Source of the DNA: Pseudophaeobacter flagellatus
Lineage (GTDB): Bacteria > Pseudomonadota > Alphaproteobacteria > Rhodobacterales > Rhodobacteraceae
Reading direction: 5' to 3'
Assembly: GCF_021228235.1 (NCBI RefSeq)
Contig: NZ_JAJQRG010000010.1
Coordinates: forward strand, 112,993 to 176,992
Length of the DNA: 64,000 nucleotides
This document shows positions 22,177 to 31,937 of the stretch, in pieces. Under the pieces are notes generated by a model. It saw only the letters and a program-made list of their open reading frames with translations. It did no database searches and had not been told where the DNA came from. The translations under genes were made by a program, and so were the position numbers. The stretch's first letter is position 1. Each line of letters starts with the position of its first letter.

Positions 22177-22205
22177 GATGTAACAGAGCGGTAGCAACCT
22201 ATCAA
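22177..22205 (-). promoter_or_regulatory. Candidate promoter of the atp operon
   Basis: Reverse strand TTGATA (22200-22205), 17-base spacer, TACATC (22177-22182), about 100 bases before the atpH GTG. A plausible but unproven sigma-70-type pair. Confidence 0.35.
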
Positions 22206-22489
22206 CTGTCTATAGTGGCAGGGGCAAAATGTTCGATCTTAATGTTTTCAACACCTTAGCCAAAGTGCGGCCCTTTGCCCCCCGAAACTCGACTATTTTT
22301 ATGCACCTCGGGCGTGGTATTTACCTTTCCGAACAGGTCAAAATCCGCAGGAAAGGCGCAAATCAGCGCTCACAGGTCTTTTCCGGCCTCACCGCGGATC
22401 GACAATTTTGAAAAACAGAATCATCTGTCTGCGCCACCGCGGATCAAGCACAGGGCAACTCTTTTGCCCGATGCCTACTCGCTGCCTGC
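22206..22489. other. Gene-free stretch between atpH and the methyltransferase gene
   Basis: Together with the atpH leader (22074-22205) this makes 416 bases without a supported gene. A 60-codon frame at 22229-22411 (+) resembles nothing. It presumably contains the atp promoter region and the end of the methyltransferase transcript; I see no clear terminator. Confidence 0.5.
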
Positions 22490-23236
22490 TTAGGCCGGTT
22501 CCGCGACCGGGTTGGAAAGCCCTTCCAGAACCCGGATCGGACTAGATCGTTTGACGCGCGTCATATGCCCATGCTGGGGATGCGTCTGTTTGCTGACCTC
22601 TACCATAAAGACGCCCCCCACCAACATGGCAGGCAAGCGGCGCCCGGCCCGTTCGAGCAGCGCCCCGGATTTCAGCCAAAACCGTTTCTGGCTGGGCATC
22701 CGGTACAGCGCCGCTGTATGACGTTGGATGGTGAATTCATGCAGGCGCAGCTGATTTTCCAACTGGGTCAACGTATAGGGCCGCCCATAGCCAAAGGGCG
22801 TATTGTCCGACCGCGCCCAGAACCCGGCCCGGTTTGGCACCACAAAGATCGCTCGCCCACCAGGCCCCAGCACCCGGCGGCATTCCTCCAGCACCTGGGT
22901 GGGTCGTTCCGAGGTTTCCAGCCCATGCATCACTACCAACCGATCCACCCGCCCGGTTTCAATCGGCCAAAAGGTCTCTTCGCACAGCACAGATACATTC
23001 GGCATCCCCGCCGGCCATTGCATCACCCCCTGCGGCCCCGGCATCAGGGCAATCACCCGGCGGGCTTCGGCCAGATAGGGGCGCATCAAGGGCGCGGCAA
23101 AGCCGAAACCTGCCACGGTCTGCCCCGCCGCTTCCGGCCAGAACTCCAGCAGCCGATTGCGCACCGATGCCTGCGACGCCCGCCCTAGGGTGCTGCGATA
23201 GTAGAAATTCCTAAGGTCCTGAACATCAAGGTGCAT
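22490..23236 (-). CDS. Class I SAM-dependent methyltransferase
   Basis: A 248-residue protein with a Methyltransf_11-like core: [15 protein letters not shown] (degenerate SAM-binding strand 1, lacking the usual GxGxG), [45 protein letters not shown]. The weak glycine motif raises doubt that it binds SAM in the normal way. The ATG at 23236 starts [15 protein letters not shown]; the frame up to 23338 overlaps gloB. Divergent from gloB with 61 bases between, a pairing I recall from other Rhodobacteraceae. Substrate unknown. Confidence 0.8.
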   Translation of the reverse strand: MHLDVQDLRNFYYRSTLGRASQASVRNRLLEFWPEAAGQTVAGFGFAAPLMRPYLAEARRVIALMPGPQGVMQWPAGMPNVSVLCEETFWPIETGRVDRLVVMHGLETSERPTQVLEECRRVLGPGGRAIFVVPNRAGFWARSDNTPFGYGRPYTLTQLENQLRLHEFTIQRHTAALYRMPSQKRFWLKSGALLERAGRRLPAMLVGGVFMVEVSKQTHPQHGHMTRVKRSSPIRVLEGLSNPVAEPA

Positions 23237-23297
23237 TGCGGGTGCCTGCTGCTTGGGCCAATCTGGGGGCAGTTTACTCATGCGGAGGCGAAAGACC

Positions 23298-24065
23298 ATG
23301 CCCCTAGAAATCGTTACCCTGCCCTGTCTCTCGGACAACTATGCCTATCTACTGCATGATTCCAAGAGTGGTAAGACCGCTTTGGTCGATGCGCCCGAGG
23401 CCGAAGCCATCAAAACCGCCCTCGCGGCCCGGGGCTGGAGCCTGGAGGTGATTCTCTTGACGCACCATCACTATGATCACATCGATGGCGTCGCCGAGCT
23501 CTGCGCGCAGTATAATCCTGCGGTCTATGGCGCCAAGGCAGATGCCGCCCGCTTGCCGCCACTGACCCATGCGCTGGAAGACGGTGACAACTTTGAACTC
23601 TTCGGGGAACCGGTCCAGGTACTGGATGTGTCAGGCCATACAATCGGCCATATCGCTTTTTACCTGCCTGAAAGCCAAGCAGTCTTTACCGCCGACAGCC
23701 TGATGGCGCTTGGCTGTGGCCGCCTGTTCGAAGGCACCCCCGATATGATGTGGCAGAGTCTCAACCGGCTGATGGCCCTGCCGCCGCAGACCTGGGTGTA
23801 TTCCGGCCATGAATATACCCAATCCAACGCCCGCTTTGCCCTGACAATTGAACCGGACAACACCGCACTGCAACTGCGCGCTGCGCAAATCGCCAATGCG
23901 CGCGCCAAAGGAGAGGCCACGATTCCGTCACTATTGCAGCAAGAGCTGGAGACAAATCCCTTTTTGCGCGCCCATCTGGATGAGGTGAAAACCGCAATCG
24001 GCATGCAAGACGCTGAAAGTACGGAAGTTTTTGCAAAAATTCGGGACCTGAAAGACCGCTTTTAG
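23298..24065 (+). CDS. gloB: Hydroxyacylglutathione hydrolase (glyoxalase II)
   Basis: A 255-residue metallo-beta-lactamase-fold enzyme hydrolysing S-lactoylglutathione in methylglyoxal detoxification. The metal motif THHHYDH is at residues 55-61 (H56, H58, D60, H61), [14 protein letters not shown] supplies a further His, [17 protein letters not shown] the bridging Asp, and [14 protein letters not shown] the last metal His and glutathione contacts. The ATG at 23298 follows GGAGG by 8 bases. Confidence 0.95.
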   Translation: MPLEIVTLPCLSDNYAYLLHDSKSGKTALVDAPEAEAIKTALAARGWSLEVILLTHHHYDHIDGVAELCAQYNPAVYGAKADAARLPPLTHALEDGDNFELFGEPVQVLDVSGHTIGHIAFYLPESQAVFTADSLMALGCGRLFEGTPDMMWQSLNRLMALPPQTWVYSGHEYTQSNARFALTIEPDNTALQLRAAQIANARAKGEATIPSLLQQELETNPFLRAHLDEVKTAIGMQDAESTEVFAKIRDLKDRF

Positions 24066-24275
24066 CCCCATTTTCGCCGGTCTGATGCTATCGTGGTCGT
24101 CTCAAAGGGGTCATAAATTAACCTCTCTCACAAAGAATGTGACCTAATTTTGCAAGAAAGCCCTTGAAGCTCCGCCTCTATCAACCAAACTCTAATACTA
24201 TCAGGACATGGTTGATACAGGGGAAGCGGCAGAACGTCCAAGCCCCGGTCACCCCAAGAACAGAGGAGCACGCCC

Positions 24276-26603
24276 GTGCCTTCATTCTCGAGCACACTAG
24301 AACAAGCCATTCACGCCGCGCTCGCGTTGGCGAATGAGCGGCGCCACGAGTTTGCCACGCTGGAACACCTGCTATTGGCATTAATCGAAGAACCGGAAGC
24401 CGCCCGTGTGATGCGCGCCTGTAGCGTCGATCTCGGACATCTTCGCACTTCACTGATTGAATTTGTCGATGAAGATCTCGCCAATCTGGTGACTGATGTC
24501 GATGGGTCCGAAGCGGTCCCCACCGCTGCCTTCCAGCGGGTTATTCAGCGTGCCGCGATCCATGTGCAAAGTTCGGGGCGCACCGAAGTCACTGGGGCCA
24601 ATGTCCTCGTCGCGATTTTTGCAGAACGCGAAAGCGACGCCGCCTACTTCCTGCAGGATCAGGATATGACCCGCTATGATGCCGTGAATTTCATTGCCCA
24701 TGGCGTGGCCAAGGATCCTGCCTTTGGCGAATCCCGTCCCATCACCGGCGCCCCCGAGGGCGAAGATGCCTCTATGGGCGGCGGCGGCCCCGAGAGCGAA
24801 AAGAAAGAAAGCGCGCTCGACAAATACTGCGTCGATCTCAACAGCAAATCCCGCGAAGGCGACATTGATCCGCTGATCGGGCGCAGCCACGAGGTAGAGC
24901 GCTGCATCCAGGTGCTGTGCCGCCGCCGCAAGAACAACCCGCTGCTGGTGGGCGACCCCGGCGTCGGCAAGACCGCCATCGCGGAAGGCCTGGCCCGCAA
25001 GATCGTGCAGGGCGAAGTCCCCGAAGTGTTGTCCAAGACCACCATCTTCTCGCTGGATATGGGGGCGCTCTTGGCTGGCACCCGCTATCGTGGCGATTTT
25101 GAAGAACGTCTGAAGGCCGTGGTGACCGAGCTGGAAGACCACCCGGATGGTGTGTTGTTCATTGATGAGATCCACACCGTGATTGGTGCTGGCGCCACCT
25201 CTGGCGGGGCAATGGATGCCTCCAACCTGCTGAAACCTGCCCTGCAGGGCGGCAAACTGCGCACCATGGGATCCACCACCTACAAAGAGTTCCGTCAGCA
25301 TTTTGAAAAAGATCGCGCCTTGGCGCGGCGCTTCCAGAAGATCGATGTGAACGAACCCTCTGTACAGGATACGATTGAAATTCTGAAAGGGCTGAAACCC
25401 TATTTTGAAGAGCACCACAGCATCAAGTTCACTGCGGATGCCATCAAATCCGCAGTCGAGTTGGCCGCGCGCTACATCAACGACCGCAAGCTGCCCGACA
25501 AGGCGATCGACGTGATTGACGAAGCCGGCGCAGCACAGCATCTGGTGCCGGAAAGCAAACGTCGCAAGACCATTGGCGTCAAGGAAATCGAAGCCGTGGT
25601 GGCCAAGATCGCCCGCATCCCGCCCAAGAGCGTCACCAAAGACGATGCAGAAGTGCTGAAGGACCTGGAGAAGAGCCTTAAGCGCGTGGTCTTTGGTCAG
25701 AACGATGCGATTGACGCGCTCTCCAGTGCCATTAAACTGGCTCGTGCAGGGCTGCGCGAACCGGAAAAGCCCATCGGCAACTATCTCTTTGCGGGCCCCA
25801 CTGGTGTCGGCAAAACCGAGGTAGCCAAGCAACTGGCCGATGCACTCGGGGTAGAGCTGCTGCGCTTTGACATGTCGGAATACATGGAGAAACACGCGGT
25901 TTCCCGTCTGATCGGCGCGCCTCCGGGCTATGTCGGCTTTGACCAGGGCGGCCTGCTAACCGATGGCGTTGACCAGCATCCCCACTGTGTGCTGCTGCTG
26001 GACGAAATCGAGAAGGCGCACCCGGACGTGTTCAACATCCTGTTGCAGGTGATGGATAACGGCCAGTTGACAGATCACAACGGCCGCGCGGTAAACTTCC
26101 GCAATGTTGTGTTGATCATGACCTCCAATGCGGGTGCATCGGATATGGCAAAGGCTGCCATCGGCTTTGGCCGTGATCGCCGCGAGGGTGAAGACACCGC
26201 TGCGATTGAACGCACCTTCACGCCGGAATTCCGCAACCGTCTGGACGCAGTGATCGCCTTTGCTCCGCTGCCCAAAGAGGTCATCCTGCAGGTAGTCGAG
26301 AAATTCGTGCTGCAACTGGAAGCCCAGCTGATGGACCGCAATGTCTCGATCGAACTGACCCCCAAGGCGGCTGAATGGCTGGCGGACCGGGGCTATGATG
26401 ATCGCATGGGGGCGCGGCCTTTGGGGCGGGTCATCCAGGAACACATCAAAAAGCCGCTAGCCGAAGAATTGCTCTTTGGCAAGCTGGCAAAGGGTGGGCT
26501 GGTCAAGGTTGGCATCAAGGATGGCAAACTGGATCTGCGCATCGAGGGCCCGATCAAGCCGCGCATCTCTGGTGACAAGCCGCCATTGCTGACTGCAGAC
26601 TGA
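24276..26603 (+). CDS. clpA: ATP-dependent Clp protease ATP-binding subunit ClpA
   Basis: A 775-residue AAA+ unfoldase delivering substrates to ClpP. It has the double N-terminal Clp repeat (residues 1-150), D1 with [14 protein letters not shown]2 with [13 protein letters not shown], and the ClpP-docking loop IGFGRDRR. An acidic/Gly linker ([19 protein letters not shown]) separates the N-domain from D1. The start is a GTG at 24276 with AGAGGAG ahead. The adaptor gene clpS, often placed upstream, is not in the preceding 210 bases. The M23 gene follows after 2 bases. Confidence 0.98.
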   Translation: MPSFSSTLEQAIHAALALANERRHEFATLEHLLLALIEEPEAARVMRACSVDLGHLRTSLIEFVDEDLANLVTDVDGSEAVPTAAFQRVIQRAAIHVQSSGRTEVTGANVLVAIFAERESDAAYFLQDQDMTRYDAVNFIAHGVAKDPAFGESRPITGAPEGEDASMGGGGPESEKKESALDKYCVDLNSKSREGDIDPLIGRSHEVERCIQVLCRRRKNNPLLVGDPGVGKTAIAEGLARKIVQGEVPEVLSKTTIFSLDMGALLAGTRYRGDFEERLKAVVTELEDHPDGVLFIDEIHTVIGAGATSGGAMDASNLLKPALQGGKLRTMGSTTYKEFRQHFEKDRALARRFQKIDVNEPSVQDTIEILKGLKPYFEEHHSIKFTADAIKSAVELAARYINDRKLPDKAIDVIDEAGAAQHLVPESKRRKTIGVKEIEAVVAKIARIPPKSVTKDDAEVLKDLEKSLKRVVFGQNDAIDALSSAIKLARAGLREPEKPIGNYLFAGPTGVGKTEVAKQLADALGVELLRFDMSEYMEKHAVSRLIGAPPGYVGFDQGGLLTDGVDQHPHCVLLLDEIEKAHPDVFNILLQVMDNGQLTDHNGRAVNFRNVVLIMTSNAGASDMAKAAIGFGRDRREGEDTAAIERTFTPEFRNRLDAVIAFAPLPKEVILQVVEKFVLQLEAQLMDRNVSIELTPKAAEWLADRGYDDRMGARPLGRVIQEHIKKPLAEELLFGKLAKGGLVKVGIKDGKLDLRIEGPIKPRISGDKPPLLTAD

Positions 26604-26605
26604 TC

Positions 26606-27607
26606 ATGCGCCTCTCCCTTGCGGCTTTGCTGCTCACGCTCGTCACGGCCCCTGCCGTGGCGAGCGACATTTCCTTGCAATGGCCACTTGATTGCAGTCT
26701 GGGCGATACCTGTCACATTCAGCAATATGTCGACCACGATCCCGGCCCCGGCAGCCGTGACTATACCTGCCAAGGGTTGACCTACTCGGGCCACAAGGGA
26801 ACCGATATCGCCCTGCCCTATCTGAGCGATATGCATCGCGGTGTTGCCGTGCGAGCTGTCGCGCCAGGCGTGGTTCAGGGCCTGCGTAATCGGATGCCCG
26901 ACATCTATTCCACCGAAGAAAACGCTGCTGCCCTGGAGGGGCGCGAATGCGGCAACGGCGTGGTCCTGCGCCATGCGGATGGCTGGGAGACCCAATACTG
27001 CCACATGCGCCAAGGCTCTGTGCAGGTGCAAAAGGGCCAGCAGGTTCAAGCCGGCACCCAGCTGGGTGAGGTCGGCCTCTCTGGTAAGACGCAGTTCCCG
27101 CATCTTCATCTGTCCCTGCGCCGCGATGGGAAGGTGATCGATCCCTTTGCCCCCAAGGGTGCGCAGGACTGCGCGGCGGGCATTGATCCGGTCAGCTCTG
27201 CCGATGCAACCACCGATGCAGCCTCTCTCTGGACCGATCCGCCGGTCTATGAACCGGGGGGATTTCTGGGTGCGGGCTTCAGCGCCCAGGTGCCCCGCTT
27301 CCAGGAGATCAAATCCGGTGAGGCCAGCCAGATCCGCATGACGCGGCAATCACCGGCCCTGGTTTTCTGGGCCTATGCTTTTGGCGGCCAACAAGGCGAC
27401 CGGGTGCGGCTGACCATTTCTGGCCCAACCGGGGTCTTTTCGGTGCATGAAATCACTCTGGATCGCAATCAGGCCCAGTTTTTCCGCGCCTCGGGCAAAC
27501 GGTTAAACGACCAGATCTGGGACTATGGCCGCTATACCGGTCTGGCGGTTTTGTTGCGCGATGACGTGGAAATCGACCGGATCGAGCAAGCCGTCTCTTT
27601 AAGATAG
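26606..27607 (+). CDS. M23-family metallopeptidase, secreted
   Basis: A 333-residue protein with a signal peptide (MRLSLAALLLTLVTAPAVA, cleavage before SDIS). The LytM/M23 domain spans about residues 50-190: YSGHKGTDIALP gives the first metal ligands (H-x3-D) and FPHLHLSLRRDG the H-x-H. A C-terminal domain of about 110 residues (RLTISGPTGVFSVHEITL) is probably beta-rich. It likely cuts or remodels peptidoglycan, or acts as a regulator if inactive; the usual Zn ligands look intact. Two bases behind clpA, so co-transcribed with it. Confidence 0.88.
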   Translation: MRLSLAALLLTLVTAPAVASDISLQWPLDCSLGDTCHIQQYVDHDPGPGSRDYTCQGLTYSGHKGTDIALPYLSDMHRGVAVRAVAPGVVQGLRNRMPDIYSTEENAAALEGRECGNGVVLRHADGWETQYCHMRQGSVQVQKGQQVQAGTQLGEVGLSGKTQFPHLHLSLRRDGKVIDPFAPKGAQDCAAGIDPVSSADATTDAASLWTDPPVYEPGGFLGAGFSAQVPRFQEIKSGEASQIRMTRQSPALVFWAYAFGGQQGDRVRLTISGPTGVFSVHEITLDRNQAQFFRASGKRLNDQIWDYGRYTGLAVLLRDDVEIDRIEQAVSLR

Positions 27608-27660
27608 GGCACCGGGGTCCCTGGGGCACTGCATCAGTTGCCAGCCGCAGACAGGGCTGG

Positions 27661-30036
27661 TTAGCGCTCGGTGAACTTCAATTCAATCCGGCGGTTCTGG
27701 GCGCGGGCCTCAGGTGTATCAGCGGTGTTCACTGGCTGGAACTCACCAAATCCATTTGCCGCCAGCCGATCCGGCGCGACACCGAGGCTCTCGATCATGT
27801 AGCGCACTACCGACAGCGCCCGGCCCTGGCTTAGCTCCCAGTTATCGGAAAATTTGGGATGGCCCAGCATGGCGGTATTGTCGGTATGGCCATCCACCCT
27901 GATGATCCAGTTGATCTCGGGTGGGATATCTGCCGCCACGGTCTGCAAAATCCGCGCCACCTTGGCGATCTCAATTTCGCCCGGCGGCGACAGTGTGGCA
28001 CTGCCCGGCGCAAACAGCACCTCTGACGCAAAGACAAAGCGGTCGCCTTCGATGCGCACGCCCTCTTGATTGCCCAGCACATTGCGCAACCGGCCAAAGA
28101 ACTCCGAGCGGTAGCGCTCCAGCTCTGCGGCCTTGGTTTCCAGACTATCCGCCTTGCTGGCCAGATCCGCAGCTTCCAGCTCCAGTCGCTTACGCTCTTT
28201 TTCTTCTGTCAGACGGCGGCGGCGCTCTTCCGAGGCGGCCCGTGCCAGTGCGGCGTTCAGATCCTGACCAAGGTTTTGCAACTGCACCTGCTGGGCGGCA
28301 TCGCGTGCCTGATAGTCATCCAGAATCGCCTGTAATCCGCCCAATTGTTCCCGCAACGCCGCCACCTGCTGGTTCAGCAAGGCGGTCTCGCGCTGCGCCT
28401 TGGCCGAAACTTCAGCCTGCTCTGACAGCGCCGCCTTGGCCTGCGCCAACAGCCCGGCGCGTTCCTCGGCGAGGCTGCGCGCCTCTGCCGCGCTGCCCCT
28501 GGCCTCGTCCTGCGCGTTCAGCGCCGCCAAGAGCCGTTGTTGCAAGACCGACTGATCACTGGCGGCAGCCTGGGCATTTTCCAGCGCATCCAGCGCCGCC
28601 AGAAGCCGCAGCTCTACCGCGGCCCGATCCTGCGCCGTCGAAGAGGCTGCTTTGCGGGCTGCGGCCAGGTCATCCTGGGCCTGGGCCAACTCGGCCTCCA
28701 GACCGGACATCACTGCGGCGGTATCGGCCTGCAGGGTGGCCAGTTCTGTTTGCAGGCGGCGGGTCTCTGTCTCTGCCGTGCTGCGCTGGCGGGTCAGTTG
28801 CTGTTCCAGCTGCGCTAGCGCGGCGGCATGTTGCTTTTGCAGATCTGCCAGTTCGCTTTGATACTGGGTTTCAGTCTCAACGTTTGCCGCCCGCTGCCGG
28901 GCCAGCTCTGCCTCCAGCGCGGCCTTGCTTTGCGCGGCCTGCTGGCGGGCGCTGTCCAATTCCTGGTTCAGCCGGGCCTGGGTTGTCTCACTGTCCAGGC
29001 GCAGCCGGTCCAGCTCTGCTTCCAGGGCGGTGACCCGGCCTTCGGCAGAGGATTGCGACACCTGCATCTGCGCCAGAACGCGAGTCAGGCGCTCGGCCAG
29101 GGCATCGCGCTCTTGGCTCTGCGCCTTGGCAGCCTCCAGCGTGGTCAGCGCCTCTTCAAGATCCTGCGCCAGGCGCTCTTGCGCCAATTTGGCTCCCGCC
29201 AAAAGCGTGAGCGTATCTTCGGCCTCTTGCCGCTTACGTTCCAGCGACAGGGTCATGGCGGTCAACTCGGCATCGGCGTCTTGCAGCCGGGCGCGCAGGG
29301 CCTCGGCAGCGGCACTCTCCACCAGGCGGGCCTCTTCTTCGGCGCTCAGCCGGGTTGAAAGCTCGACCAACTCTGCTGCGCGGGCATCGCCTTGCTGCTG
29401 CAGATCGGCAATCATTGCCTCCAGCGCCTCGCGTCTGGCCGCGGCCAGGCGAGCGGTCTCTACGCCAGCGTCGATTTCCTGCCGCGCCTGTGCCAGCGCC
29501 AGATTCAAGGCCTCCCGTTCATCTACCAGCCCGGCGCGCTGCGCATCCAACTGCGCGCGGTCTTCGCTCAGCTGTGCGATCTGTGCTTGGGCCTCGGCAC
29601 GTCCGGCAAGCAGGGCCGCCACCTGAGCCTCAAAGGCGGTGATATCGCTTTCGGCGCGGGCCAGATCTGCCAACTGCTGTTCGCGTTCGGCCGTTAGCCC
29701 AGCAATCACCGCGCGCTGTTGATCAATGGCATCCTGCGCCTGCGCCAGATCGCTCTGGGTGGTGGTAAGCGTCGCATTCAGCGCGCCAAGCCGCGCCGAA
29801 AGGCGGCTGTTGTCGCGCTCTTCCAGCCCCAGCGCATTGGCCAGCGCCTGCACTTCAATGGACAGTTCATCCAGCTCGCTTTCCTGGCCTGAAATGGTTT
29901 CGCGCAGAACAAATTGCACCACCATAAAGATGGTAAGCAGGAACATCAGCACCAGCAACAGCCCGGTCATCGCATCGACGAAACCCGGCCAGATCGAGCT
30001 TTGGAATCGCTGCCCACTGCGCCGCGACAAGGCCAT
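27661..30036 (-). CDS. MotB/OmpA-like protein with a very long coiled coil
   Basis: A 791-residue inner-membrane protein. Residues 15-45 (WPGFVDAMTGLLLVLMFLL...) form one membrane helix with an Asp (D21) placed as in MotB/ZorB/ExbD ion-channel helices. Residues about 50-620 are Ala/Glu/Gln/Leu-rich heptads, an exceptionally long periplasmic coiled coil. Residues about 640-791 are an OmpA-like peptidoglycan-binding domain (IRVDGHTDNTAM, QGRALSVVRYMIES, NRRIELKF). It lies 3 bases after the MotA/ExbB-like partner gene, so the two probably make one proton-driven complex reaching to peptidoglycan. Function unproven; the family is seen in other Rhodobacteraceae. Confidence 0.85.
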   Translation of the reverse strand: MALSRRSGQRFQSSIWPGFVDAMTGLLLVLMFLLTIFMVVQFVLRETISGQESELDELSIEVQALANALGLEERDNSRLSARLGALNATLTTTQSDLAQAQDAIDQQRAVIAGLTAEREQQLADLARAESDITAFEAQVAALLAGRAEAQAQIAQLSEDRAQLDAQRAGLVDEREALNLALAQARQEIDAGVETARLAAARREALEAMIADLQQQGDARAAELVELSTRLSAEEEARLVESAAAEALRARLQDADAELTAMTLSLERKRQEAEDTLTLLAGAKLAQERLAQDLEEALTTLEAAKAQSQERDALAERLTRVLAQMQVSQSSAEGRVTALEAELDRLRLDSETTQARLNQELDSARQQAAQSKAALEAELARQRAANVETETQYQSELADLQKQHAAALAQLEQQLTRQRSTAETETRRLQTELATLQADTAAVMSGLEAELAQAQDDLAAARKAASSTAQDRAAVELRLLAALDALENAQAAASDQSVLQQRLLAALNAQDEARGSAAEARSLAEERAGLLAQAKAALSEQAEVSAKAQRETALLNQQVAALREQLGGLQAILDDYQARDAAQQVQLQNLGQDLNAALARAASEERRRRLTEEKERKRLELEAADLASKADSLETKAAELERYRSEFFGRLRNVLGNQEGVRIEGDRFVFASEVLFAPGSATLSPPGEIEIAKVARILQTVAADIPPEINWIIRVDGHTDNTAMLGHPKFSDNWELSQGRALSVVRYMIESLGVAPDRLAANGFGEFQPVNTADTPEARAQNRRIELKFTER

Positions 30037-30039
30037 GCT

Positions 30040-31260
30040 CTAATCCTCGCCCTGCAGAAACTGCCCACCGTCCGGCGCGGCTGGCGCTACCTCGGCAGTC
30101 CGACGACCCCGGCCGCGCGGCACTGCAAAGGCCTTGACCATAAGGTCGATATCCTTGCGCAACTCGGCCAGGCTTTCTTGCCGACCAGCCGAGATTTCCT
30201 CCAGAATGCGCAGCATCTGCACATCAATCGAGCGCAGCCGCATCCGGCTTTCGGCATCCATGCCCACATCGCCATGGGCGCGCATGATCTCGGTCAGGGT
30301 TTCCTGCCCCACGGCAACCCGCTCTAGCGCATTGGCAACGCTGGTGGACTGATCCTGACGCGCGTTCATATCGCTTATCACATCCACCAGATTAGACAGC
30401 TTGCTGTCGATCTCGGCCCGGCTCTCGGCGTTTTGGGCAAACATCGCCTGCAAGGCGTCCATCTGCTCTGCCATGGTGTCCAGCACCTCGGATACAACGC
30501 CAGTCTCGCCGCCGCTGCCCTCCTCGCCAGAGGAAAAGCTGACCCGCGTGAAAGAGGAGAGCCATTCTTCCAGCTCGCGGTAAAAACGGTTCTGGCCATG
30601 GCCGGCAAACAGCTCTAGCAGGCCAACGATCAGCGACCCTGCCAGCCCCAAAAGCGAAGAGGCAAAGGCCACGCCCATGCCGCCCAACTGCGCTTCTAGA
30701 CCGGTCATCAGCCGGTTAAAGACCGCAATGCTTTCCTCGCCCTCCTGCGGGGCCAGGCTGCGAATGGTATCGACAACGGCGGGCACAGTGGTGGCAAGAC
30801 CGTAGAAAGTACCCAAAAGGCCCAGAAAAATCAGCAGGTTGACAATATATCGCGTGATCTCACGCTCTTCGTCCACCCGCTGTGCCACCGAATCCAGAAT
30901 AGACCGGGTCGACGATGAGCCCAACTGCATCCGCGCAGCCCGCGAGCGCAGCAAAGCCGCCAGAGGTGCCAGCAGCGACGGTGCCCGTTTGTCGCCGTGC
31001 GTGCCCCCAGAGGCAAAGCTTTCAATCCAGCGCACCGATCCGACCAGCTGCGCCACCTGCCAGAAACAGGCGAGCACCCCGATGACAAAGACAATGACGA
31101 TAAAACCATTGAGCCAAGGATTTGCCTGAAACACCGGCAGCACCTTGGGCAGGGCCACAAATATTCCAAAGCCAGCAAGGCCAAGGGCAATCAACATCAG
31201 GATAATCTGTCTGACCGGTTGGGTAAACTGCGGCCTTGTTTTGCGGGCTGGTTGGGCCAT
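30040..31260 (-). CDS. MotA/TolQ/ExbB-family membrane protein
   Basis: A 406-residue protein with about four membrane segments (residues near 18-38, 50-72, 138-160, 190-215). YIVNLLIFLGLLGTFYGLATTVPAVVDTI and GGMGVAFASSLLGLAGSLIVGLLELF are the MotA/ExbB proton-channel core. The last 190 residues are cytoplasmic, with predicted helices (MAEQMDALQAMFAQNAESRAEIDSKL) and a basic/Pro tail. The ATG at 31260 (MAQPARK) is used in place of 31299. Forms an operon with the long-coil OmpA/MotB-like gene. Confidence 0.88.
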   Translation of the reverse strand: MAQPARKTRPQFTQPVRQIILMLIALGLAGFGIFVALPKVLPVFQANPWLNGFIVIVFVIGVLACFWQVAQLVGSVRWIESFASGGTHGDKRAPSLLAPLAALLRSRAARMQLGSSSTRSILDSVAQRVDEEREITRYIVNLLIFLGLLGTFYGLATTVPAVVDTIRSLAPQEGEESIAVFNRLMTGLEAQLGGMGVAFASSLLGLAGSLIVGLLELFAGHGQNRFYRELEEWLSSFTRVSFSSGEEGSGGETGVVSEVLDTMAEQMDALQAMFAQNAESRAEIDSKLSNLVDVISDMNARQDQSTSVANALERVAVGQETLTEIMRAHGDVGMDAESRMRLRSIDVQMLRILEEISAGRQESLAELRKDIDLMVKAFAVPRGRGRRTAEVAPAAPDGGQFLQGED

Positions 31261-31335
31261 ATTCAAGAAGGTCCTGACGGATTTTTGCTCAATTCTCAAA
31301 AGAGCTTAAAGACAAAGATCGCAAAGCCCAAGGCT

Positions 31336-31866
31336 TTATGCTGTTATTTGCCGCACACGTCCCATCAACCATTCAAGTTCTGCATCGCCGAGGCCAATTT
31401 CGCTGAGATGTTCAGCGGTATTATACAGATACTCGGTATTGGGCCCACGCCCGCCCACCGCAGTGGCGATAATCTGCGCCTGTTTTTCCAGTGCCATGCC
31501 ACCGCAATACTGCTCGTGATGCGGATCAATCACATAGGTCACGGCCATGACCTCTTGGCCAGAAGCGAGCTGTACCGCGAGGTTGCGCTCCAGATAGGCC
31601 GAAGAGATCAATTCGCGCTCGCGCAGATAGTCCAGCGTCTGATCTTCCGCGCCACTCGCAACCGCCAATGCCAATCCCTGACACTGCGCGCCCTGGACCT
31701 CATCCAGTGCCAGCACTAGCCCCGGCACCTCTTCGCTGCCACGATGGTGGATCGACGACATGCAAAAAGAGCGAGCATAGCCCGGCAGCGTTGCGATCTC
31801 GCTGCCAGCCACCGGGAACCCCGGATTCCACAGCAGCGATCCATATCCGAATACCCACATTGTCAT
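31336..31866 (-). CDS. ChaC-like gamma-glutamylcyclotransferase
   Basis: A 176-residue enzyme of the ChaC family, which splits glutathione to 5-oxoproline and Cys-Gly. WVFGYGSLLWNPGF is the substrate loop (YGSL), RSFCMSSIHHRGSEEVPGLVLALD is typical, and the glutamate in RERELISSAYLER is the candidate catalytic acid. The N-terminus MTMWVFGYGS fits other members. Reverse strand, 75 bases before the ExbB-like gene; possibly co-transcribed. Confidence 0.9.
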   Translation of the reverse strand: MTMWVFGYGSLLWNPGFPVAGSEIATLPGYARSFCMSSIHHRGSEEVPGLVLALDEVQGAQCQGLALAVASGAEDQTLDYLRERELISSAYLERNLAVQLASGQEVMAVTYVIDPHHEQYCGGMALEKQAQIIATAVGGRGPNTEYLYNTAEHLSEIGLGDAELEWLMGRVRQITA

Positions 31867-31937
31867 GATCTATGGCCCTTTCTTATCCTCGCCTATAAAC
31901 AGCAAATTGACGGTTAGAAAAAGAGGGTCTTTGCAGA

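Noticed and set aside
24066..24275. clpS just upstream of clpA
   Set aside because: No reading frame there encodes a ClpS-like product; absence from the genome cannot be judged from this window.
24450..25895. A 481-codon reverse frame opposite clpA
   Set aside because: Antisense shadow of clpA.
27661..31260. Zorya anti-phage system
   Set aside because: The A/B pair has a MotAB-like plan, but no zorC, zorD or zorE-like gene adjoins and the long coil is in the B subunit.
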